5,676 nt of DNA. Origin: Actinomycetes bacterium. GTDB taxonomy: Bacteria > Actinomycetota > Actinomycetes > Actinomycetales > Cellulomonadaceae. Below are positions 1 to 5,676 of this stretch, piece after piece. The DNA lies in NCBI GenBank assembly GCA_023388235.1, contig JAEWGQ010000190.1:1-5676 (forward strand). The letters are read 5' to 3'. The number at the start of each line of letters is the position of its first letter. Position 1 is the stretch's first letter. A program made the translations under genes and the position numbers. The notes beneath the pieces were generated by a model. That model did not search any database. It worked only from the letters and a program-made list of their open reading frames with translations, and was not told where the DNA came from.

Positions 1-11
1 GGCGTGGTCAT
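1..11 (-). CDS. Start of an unidentified downstream gene (partial)
   Basis: The minus strand reads ATGACCACGCC from position 11 to the window edge (Met-Thr-Thr-Pro). A purine-rich GGGAGG at 26-21 ends 9 nt before this ATG, a good Shine-Dalgarno distance. An in-frame ATG at 20-18 directly abuts the GGGAGG and is too close to be the better start; the ATG at 28-26 runs into a stop after six codons. Only three full codons are inside the window, so the product cannot be identified. From memory, PH-domain membrane proteins often follow DUF3180 genes in related actinobacteria, but nothing here tests that. Confidence 0.35.
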
Positions 12-20
12 GGCGACCAT

Positions 21-26
21 CCTCCC
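21..26 (-). promoter_or_regulatory. Ribosome binding site for the downstream partial gene
   Basis: GGGAGG on the minus strand lies 9 nt before the ATG at 11. It is one of the clearer Shine-Dalgarno-like sequences in the window and is the main argument that a separate gene begins here. Confidence 0.45.
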
Positions 27-42
27 ATCGCCGACCCCCGCC

Positions 43-62
43 GCGGGGCCTGCAGGTCCCGC
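43..62 (-). terminator. Inverted repeat after DUF3180, possible weak terminator hairpin
   Basis: Positions 43-50 and 55-62 form an imperfect dyad around TGCA: eight positions with seven Watson-Crick pairs, the odd one being 48/57 (G-T on the plus strand, C-A in the minus-strand transcript). It lies about 24 nt beyond the DUF3180 stop and 30 nt before the next likely start, where a transcript end or attenuating hairpin would make sense. No T-tract follows it, and GC-rich DNA makes chance dyads common, so termination is only a possibility. Confidence 0.25.
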
Positions 63-85
63 CCGCGCCCGCCGTCCCGCAGCCG

Positions 86-574
86 TCAGCCCGCGGCGCC
101 GTCCGGGGCCGCGGCCCCCGGGGTCTCCTCCGGGTCCTCGGGCGGCGGGATGCGGCAGAACCACTCGGTGACCAGCCCGGCGGCGGCCAGCACCACGGCG
201 CCCAGCACCGCCAGCCCGGCCGACGCCGCGCGGTCGCGCTGCGCCTCGATGTGCAGGTCGCCGGCCACCTGGAGCACCTGGGCGAGGTACCACCCGGCGA
301 GCAGCGCGCCCGTGTAGCAGGAGGCCTTGGCGAGCACCGCCGTGCGGGCGGCGCGCAGCGGGTCCAGCGTGGGGTGCTTCCCGTGCAGGTACTGCCGCAC
401 GGACCAGCCGAGCCCGAGCACCACCGCCGCGATGAGGACGAGCACGGCCACCATGGGCCAGGGCACGGGCGGCAGCGTCCAGGCGCGGCTGGCGAGCAGG
501 CGCAGCACCACCCAGCCCAGCGCCGTCGTCACCGCGGCGAGCAGCAGCAGCGTGCGGACCCGGGTGCGCTGCAT
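86..574 (-). CDS. DUF3180 family four-helix membrane protein
   Basis: A 162-residue predicted integral membrane protein of unknown function. Four hydrophobic segments are visible, at about residues 8-26, 39-58, 80-102 and 117-136. The loop between helices 2 and 3 is basic (HGKHPTLDPLRAARTAV), which favours it and both termini facing the cytoplasm; the last 25 residues are acidic and proline/alanine-rich. Length, four-helix layout, the DPLRAARTAVLAKAS...GWYLAQ region and the place directly after folK match the actinobacterial DUF3180 family as I recall it. The ATG overlaps the folBK stop by one base (TGATG). No clear Shine-Dalgarno precedes it, so translation probably depends on reinitiation after folBK. 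The frame stays open far upstream, but that part only shadows folBK. A folate-related role is guilt by association: there are no catalytic motifs. Confidence 0.88.
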   Translation of the reverse strand: MQRTRVRTLLLLAAVTTALGWVVLRLLASRAWTLPPVPWPMVAVLVLIAAVVLGLGWSVRQYLHGKHPTLDPLRAARTAVLAKASCYTGALLAGWYLAQVLQVAGDLHIEAQRDRAASAGLAVLGAVVLAAAGLVTEWFCRIPPPEDPEETPGAAAPDGAAG

Positions 575-1962
575 CAGGGGTCCAGGCCGGTGGGCGGGGC
601 GGGCGGCTCGTCGAGGTCGCGGGGGTCGTCGTCGTCCACGGCCCCGGGGTCCGGCAGCGCCGCGGGCACCGGGGCGGTCAGCCAGTCGAGCGCGAGCCAG
701 CGGACGCCCTCGCGGTCCGGCGCCGTCGCGGCCAGCGTGGCGACCGGGCCGCCGCCCAGGCCGTGCAGCACCGCGTCGGGCCGCACCTGCGCCCACGGCT
801 GCAGCACGAAGGCCCGCTCGTGCGCGCGCGGGTGCGGCAGCTCCAGGTCGTCCGTCACGGCCGACACCTGGCCGTACACGATGATGTCGATGTCCAGCGT
901 GCGCGGCCCCCAGTGCACGAGCCGCTCGCGCCCGTGCACCCGCTCGATCTCCGCCGTCGCGCGCAGCAGGTCGCGGGGCGACAGCGTGGTGCGGGCGATG
1001 ACGACGGCGTTGAGGAAGTCCGGCTGCTCGGGGCCGCCGACCGGGCTGGTGCGGGCGAGCGCGGAGACGTCCACGACCTCGAGGCCCGGGGTCGCGGCGA
1101 GCTCCGCCACGGCGTCGCGCAGCGTGTCCTGCGCCGCGCCCAGGTTCGAGCCGATGGCGAGCACGACGTCGACGGGCCCGGCCGGGGCCTCGTCCAGCGC
1201 GTCCTGCACGAGCTCGCCGTCGACGACCTCCTCGCCCTCGCCCGGCGTGCCCGCGGCGTCCACCGCGGGCAGCGCGGGCAGCGCGAGCGTCGCGTCGTCG
1301 GACGGCTCCGCGGCGGGCAGCACGGGGGGCAGCGGCACGGGCGGAACGGGGGCGACCGGCGGGACCGGGGGCACCGGCGGCACCGGCACGGGCGCCGCGA
1401 GCGGCTCCAGCACGGGCGCCGTGAGCGGCTCCAGCACCGGCAGCCCCGCGGCCGGCGCAGGCGCACCCTCGGAGGGCGCGGGCGGCGGCTCGACCGGGAG
1501 GGGCTCCTCGACCGGGTGCCAGCGGGGCGCCCCGGCGGCGAGCGGCTCGGCGGCCGGCAGCCACGTGCGGTCGCGCCGCACCTCCACCACCACGTCCGCG
1601 AAGGGCACGCTGATCGGCGCCTGCGGCTTGTGCACCGCGACGTCCACCGCCTGCACCTGCGGGTGGCCCAGCACGGTGGCGGCGACCCGCTCCGCCACGG
1701 TCTCGATCAGGTCGGCGGGCTCGCCGGACAGCACCGCGGCGACCTGCTCGGCCAGCGCGCCGTAGTCCAGGGTGTGCGCCAGGTCGTCGGTCGCGGCGGC
1801 GCGGCGCGTGTCCACGTGCGCCACGACGTCGGCGACGAACGTCTGCCCCTCGCGGCGCTCGTGCGGGAACACCCCGTGGTACCCCGTGGCGCTCACGCCC
1901 GTCAGGCGGATCCGGTCCAGCCGGTGCCCCCCGCGTCCGACCACGTCGGCCTCGTCGCTCAT
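574..1962 (-). CDS. folBK: Bifunctional dihydroneopterin aldolase / HPPK (FolB-FolK fusion)
   Basis: A 462-residue cytoplasmic fusion for two consecutive folate steps: FolB cleaves 7,8-dihydroneopterin to 6-hydroxymethyl-dihydropterin and glycolaldehyde, and FolK transfers pyrophosphate to it from ATP. The FolB domain spans about residues 16-131, with GYHGVFPHERREGQ (E35), DYG (Y67), the substrate-anchoring E87 and VHKPQAPI (K112, the expected catalytic lysine). The FolK domain spans about 263-427: AIGSNLG (269-275), SPVGGPEQPDFLNAV with F316 and N318, and WGPRTLDIDI (351-360) with R354 and the Mg-binding D357 and D359. Position 350 is His where E. coli has Arg88. Between the domains lies a roughly 130-residue linker rich in Pro, Val and Ala; the last 30 residues are acidic and Pro-rich. 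The ATG overlaps the folP stop by four bases, with a good Shine-Dalgarno upstream. A longer reading from 2730 would lie wholly over folP and is not credible. Confidence 0.95.
   Translation of the reverse strand: MSDEADVVGRGGHRLDRIRLTGVSATGYHGVFPHERREGQTFVADVVAHVDTRRAAATDDLAHTLDYGALAEQVAAVLSGEPADLIETVAERVAATVLGHPQVQAVDVAVHKPQAPISVPFADVVVEVRRDRTWLPAAEPLAAGAPRWHPVEEPLPVEPPPAPSEGAPAPAAGLPVLEPLTAPVLEPLAAPVPVPPVPPVPPVAPVPPVPLPPVLPAAEPSDDATLALPALPAVDAAGTPGEGEEVVDGELVQDALDEAPAGPVDVVLAIGSNLGAAQDTLRDAVAELAATPGLEVVDVSALARTSPVGGPEQPDFLNAVVIARTTLSPRDLLRATAEIERVHGRERLVHWGPRTLDIDIIVYGQVSAVTDDLELPHPRAHERAFVLQPWAQVRPDAVLHGLGGGPVATLAATAPDREGVRWLALDWLTAPVPAALPDPGAVDDDDPRDLDEPPAPPTGLDP
1324..1390 (+). repeat. 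G-rich low-complexity tract within folBK linker (encodes Pro/Val repeats)
   Basis: The plus strand has five runs of three or more G (1324-1329, 1339-1341, 1348-1352, 1361-1363, 1367-1371) among imperfect 6- and 9-nt units such as GGCACC and GGCGGGACC. On the coding strand these give PPV and PVP repeats, about residues 192-213 of FolBK. Such tracts can expand or contract by slippage in multiples of three without breaking the frame. The G-rich strand is the template strand. Confidence 0.6.
1391..1438 (-). repeat. Two-copy 24-bp tandem repeat in the folBK linker
   Basis: Positions 1391-1414 and 1415-1438 are adjacent direct copies matching at 22 of 24 bases (differences at 1398/1422 and 1414/1438). 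They encode VLEPLTAP and VLEPLAAP, FolBK residues 176-191. The unit is a multiple of three, so the frame is kept. It looks like a recent in-frame duplication in a region under weak constraint. Confidence 0.85.
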
Positions 1963-2834
1963 CGGTCGTCCTTCCCGGACGGCGCCGCCGCCGTCCACCG
2001 GGCCGCCACGCGCACCGCGTCGGCCGTCGCTCGTGCCTCGTGCACCCGCACGCACCACGCGCCCGCGGCGGCGGCGAGCGCGGAGACCGCCGCCGTGGCC
2101 GCGTCGCGCTCGTGCGGGGGCGCCGGGGTGCCGTCCGGACCGGCCAGCAGGTGGCCGAGGAACCGCTTGCGGGACGCCCCGACCAGCACCGGGAACCCGT
2201 CGGCGACCAGCTCGGGGAGCCGGGCCAGCAGCGGCCAGTTCGCGGTCCCGGGCTTCGCGAACCCGAGGCCGGGGTCGAGCACCACCTGGTGGTCGGCCAC
2301 GCCGGCGGCCCGCAGCTCGGCGACCCGGTCGGCGAGCTCGCGGCGCACGTCGGTCACGACGTCGCCGTACTCGGCGAGGGTGTCCATCACGTCGGCGTGG
2401 CCCCGCCAGTGCATCGCGACGTAGACGACGCCGGTGCGCGCGACCACCTCGCGGATCGCCGGGTCGGCCAGCCCGCCCGACACGTCGTTGACGACCACCG
2501 CCCCGGCCGCGACCGCCGCGTCGGCGACCTCCGCGCGGGTGGTGTCGACGCTCACGGGCACGCCGCGGCCGGCGAGCTCGCGCACGACGGGCAGCACCCG
2601 GTCGAGCTCCTCGGCGACGGGCACGCGGGCCGCGCCCGGCCGGGTCGACTCCCCGCCCACGTCCAGCAGGTCCGCGCCGTCCGCGACGAGCGAGAGCCCG
2701 TGCCGCACGGCCGCCTCGGGGGTGAACCACCGCCCCCCGTCCGAGAACGAGTCGGGCGTCACGTTGAGCACGCCCATCACCAGCGTCCGGCCGGCGGACG
2801 CCAGCGCGGGCGGGAGCGGCGAGGGGGGACGCAC
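1959..2834 (-). CDS. folP: Dihydropteroate synthase
   Basis: A 291-residue TIM-barrel enzyme that condenses 6-hydroxymethyl-dihydropterin pyrophosphate with p-aminobenzoate to give 7,8-dihydropteroate; it is the sulfonamide target. All expected motifs are present: NVTPDSFSDGG (24-34, loop 1), DVGGESTRPGA (58-68, loop 2, with T64, R65, P66), SVDT (D97), ND (116-117), MHWRG (141-145), LDPGLGFAK (186-194, with D187 and F192), GASRKRFLG (219-227, with K223) and RVHE (263-266, with R263 and H265). I see no insertion or loss at the sulfonamide-contact loops, so a drug-sensitive type is inferred. The start is the GTG at 2834: an in-frame TAG lies 12 nt upstream, and the next in-frame GTG or ATG would remove 18 or 19 residues just before the first strand. 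No Shine-Dalgarno is visible. The stop overlaps the folBK ATG. Confidence 0.96.
   Translation of the reverse strand: MRPPSPLPPALASAGRTLVMGVLNVTPDSFSDGGRWFTPEAAVRHGLSLVADGADLLDVGGESTRPGAARVPVAEELDRVLPVVRELAGRGVPVSVDTTRAEVADAAVAAGAVVVNDVSGGLADPAIREVVARTGVVYVAMHWRGHADVMDTLAEYGDVVTDVRRELADRVAELRAAGVADHQVVLDPGLGFAKPGTANWPLLARLPELVADGFPVLVGASRKRFLGHLLAGPDGTPAPPHERDAATAAVSALAAAAGAWCVRVHEARATADAVRVAARWTAAAPSGKDDR
1969..1975 (-). promoter_or_regulatory. Ribosome binding site for folBK inside the folP end
   Basis: GGAAGGA on the minus strand ends 6 nt before the folBK ATG at 1962. It supports that ATG as the true start and gives folBK its own ribosome entry besides coupling through the ATGA overlap with folP. 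Confidence 0.65.
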
Positions 2835-2840
2835 GGAGCC

Positions 2841-2846
2841 AGCCTA
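2841..2846 (-). promoter_or_regulatory. Possible -10 element for a leaderless folP transcript
   Basis: TAGGCT on the minus strand fits the actinobacterial TANNNT -10 pattern. It is followed by 6 nt and then the folP GTG at 2834, so a transcript starting at +1 would begin on the start codon. This would fit the missing Shine-Dalgarno. I see no TTGAC-like -35 at the usual distance. The surrounding 38-nt gap (2835-2872) is otherwise C-rich, with a GGCGCG/CGCGCC dyad at 2860-2872 directly after the folE stop; its one-base centre limits it as a hairpin. Confidence 0.3.
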
Positions 2847-2872
2847 GGGGGTCGGCGGGGGCGCGCCGCGCC

Positions 2873-3487
2873 TCAGCGCCCGAGGACGAGGCTCATCGCC
2901 TCGGCGCGGGTCGCCGGGTCCCGCATCTGCCCGCGCACGGCCGACGTGACCGTCCGCGAGCCGGGCTTGCGGACGCCGCGCATCGACATGCAGAGGTGCT
3001 CGCACTCGACGACCACGAGGACGCCGCGCGGCTCCAGCACCTCGACCAGCGCGTCGGCGATCTCGCCCGTCATCCGCTCCTGGACCTGCGGGCGGCGGGC
3101 GTACACGTCCACCAGGCGGGCGAGCTTCGACAGGCCGGTCACCCGCCCGGTCGGCCCGGGGATGTACCCGATGTGCGCGACGCCGTGGAACGGCACGAGG
3201 TGGTGCTCGCAGGTCGAGTACACCTCGATGTCCTTGACCAGGACCATCTCCTCGTGGCCGATGTCGAAGGTCGCGCTCAGCACGTCCTTCGGGTCCTGCC
3301 GCAGGCCCGCGAAGATCTCCTGGTACGCCCGCGCGACGCGCGCCGGGGTGTCCCGCAGCCCGTCGCGCTCCGGGTCCTCCCCGACCGCGAGCAGCAGCTC
3401 CCGGATCGCCGCCTCGGCGCGCGGGGCGTCGTACGGCGGGACCTCGTGCGGCGGGCGGTGCGCGCCGCGGCCGTCGGTGCCGGGCAC
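2873..3487 (-). CDS. folE: GTP cyclohydrolase I
   Basis: A 204-residue cytoplasmic enzyme that opens and rearranges GTP to 7,8-dihydroneopterin triphosphate, the first committed step of folate synthesis. The family core runs from about residue 24 to the end. Zinc-site and catalytic residues are visible: [12 protein letters not shown] gives C93, H95 and H96, and [12 protein letters not shown] gives H164 and C166; by alignment with E. coli FolE, C93, H96 and C166 bind zinc while H95 and H164 act in catalysis. [13 protein letters not shown] (43-55) and [20 protein letters not shown] (118-137) are also typical, so this is the zinc-dependent type IA enzyme, not FolE2. The first 20 residues are variable and probably flexible. 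The start is a GTG one base after the ftsH stop; no internal Met occurs before residue 81, and no Shine-Dalgarno is evident, so coupling to ftsH translation is likely. Confidence 0.97.
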   Translation of the reverse strand: MPGTDGRGAHRPPHEVPPYDAPRAEAAIRELLLAVGEDPERDGLRDTPARVARAYQEIFAGLRQDPKDVLSATFDIGHEEMVLVKDIEVYSTCEHHLVPFHGVAHIGYIPGPTGRVTGLSKLARLVDVYARRPQVQERMTGEIADALVEVLEPRGVLVVVECEHLCMSMRGVRKPGSRTVTSAVRGQMRDPATRAEAMSLVLGR

Positions 3488-3488
3488 G

Positions 3489-5531
<2,043 letters not shown>

Positions 5532-5540
5532 GGTGCCCCC

Positions 5541-5546
5541 ACAGTA
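5541..5546 (-). promoter_or_regulatory. Possible -10 element just upstream of ftsH
   Basis: TACTGT on the minus strand fits TANNNT and would put the transcript start about 3-4 nt before the ftsH ATG. There is no convincing -35 in the 67-nt gap 5532-5598. An AAGGAG at 5559-5554 is 22 nt from the ATG, too far to serve it. ftsH is expected to have its own promoter, but this assignment rests on a six-base match only. Confidence 0.22.
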
Positions 5547-5598
5547 CCGCCTGCTCCTTGTGCACCGGCTGCGTGTTCGCTCTGGGCGCGCTTACGGC

Positions 5599-5676
5599 TC
5601 ACGCGGTGCCGACGGGGAAGATGGACGGCCAGTACTCGGCGATCATCCCGCCCTCGACGCGCAGGAAGTCGTGGCC
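5599..5676 (-). CDS. C-terminal end of an NTF2/SnoaL-like protein (partial)
   Basis: The minus strand is open from the window edge to a TGA at 5601-5599, giving 25 codons. The segment DFLRVEGGMIAEYW matches the last strand of the NTF2/SnoaL-like fold, where a hydrophobic-x-hydrophobic-(R)-V-x-(D/G)-G-x-I-x-E-(H/Y)-W pattern is typical; the protein ends nine residues later, as such small proteins commonly do. These folds serve as cyclases, isomerases, dehydratases or ligand binders, so the family call gives no specific reaction. The gene lies 67 nt upstream of ftsH on the same strand, where hpt (hypoxanthine phosphoribosyltransferase) is commonly found in actinobacteria; the sequence does not look like an Hpt C-terminus. 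Only the tail is visible, so the family call is tentative. Confidence 0.55.
   Translation of the reverse strand, partial: GHDFLRVEGGMIAEYWPSIFPVGTA

Noticed and set aside
575..1564. N-terminal extension of the DUF3180 protein over folBK
   Set aside because: The extension is Ala/Arg/Gly-rich shadow sequence. The ATG at 574 gives the family's expected length and a membrane-helix start.
251..1765. Long plus-strand open frame (504 codons) antisense to folBK and the DUF3180 gene
   Set aside because: Its product is Ser/Gly/Thr/Ala low-complexity with no domain, mirrors the repeats of the folBK linker, and lies opposite genes with clear motifs. GC-rich DNA often leaves such frames open.
763..2424. 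Plus-strand open frame of 553 codons antisense to folBK and folP
   Set aside because: The translation is Arg/His/Gly-rich without recognisable motifs; it is a shadow of the high third-position GC of the opposite-strand genes.
574..2730. FolBK with a 256-residue N-terminal extension
   Set aside because: The extra part lies wholly across folP in another frame and reads as Arg/Gly/Ala noise. The ATG at 1962 has a good Shine-Dalgarno and yields a normal FolB N-terminus.
2860..2872. GGCGCG/CGCGCC dyad after the folE stop as a terminator
   Set aside because: Its centre is a single base, so only about four pairs could form with a real loop; there is no T-tract and the gap to folP is just 38 nt.

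Overview
This window comes from a very GC-rich genome with strong G/C preference at codon third positions. That composition, the gene order and the protein sequences point to a high-GC Gram-positive actinobacterium, most likely Micrococcales near Cellulomonas; this placement is inference from recall, not from a search. Every gene I can support lies on the minus strand, so transcription runs from high to low coordinates.

In transcription order: the last 25 codons of a small protein with an NTF2/SnoaL-like C-terminal signature (5676-5599); ftsH, the membrane-anchored AAA+ zinc protease (5531-3489); folE, GTP cyclohydrolase I (3487-2873); folP, dihydropteroate synthase (2834-1959); a fused folB-folK encoding dihydroneopterin aldolase plus HPPK (1962-574); a four-helix DUF3180 membrane protein (574-86); and what looks like the first codons of a further gene cut by the window edge (11-1).

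The cluster is tightly packed. ftsH and folE are 1 nt apart, folP and folBK overlap by 4 nt (ATGA), and folBK and the DUF3180 gene share 1 nt (TGATG). The only gap inside it is 38 nt between folE and folP, and it holds a TAGGCT hexamer exactly where a -10 box would place the transcript start on the folP GTG codon.

Together FolE, FolB, FolK and FolP supply the steps from GTP to dihydropteroate, except for removal of triphosphate from dihydroneopterin triphosphate, which no gene here provides. FtsH is a quality-control protease, and its linkage to fol genes is a familiar actinobacterial arrangement rather than a new pathway.

I see no RNA gene, mobile element, CRISPR array or obviously new system. 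The points most worth checking are the NTF2-like gene where hpt is usually found, the roughly 130-residue proline/valine/alanine-rich linker inside FolB-FolK with its 24-bp tandem repeat, and the possible leaderless start of folP.
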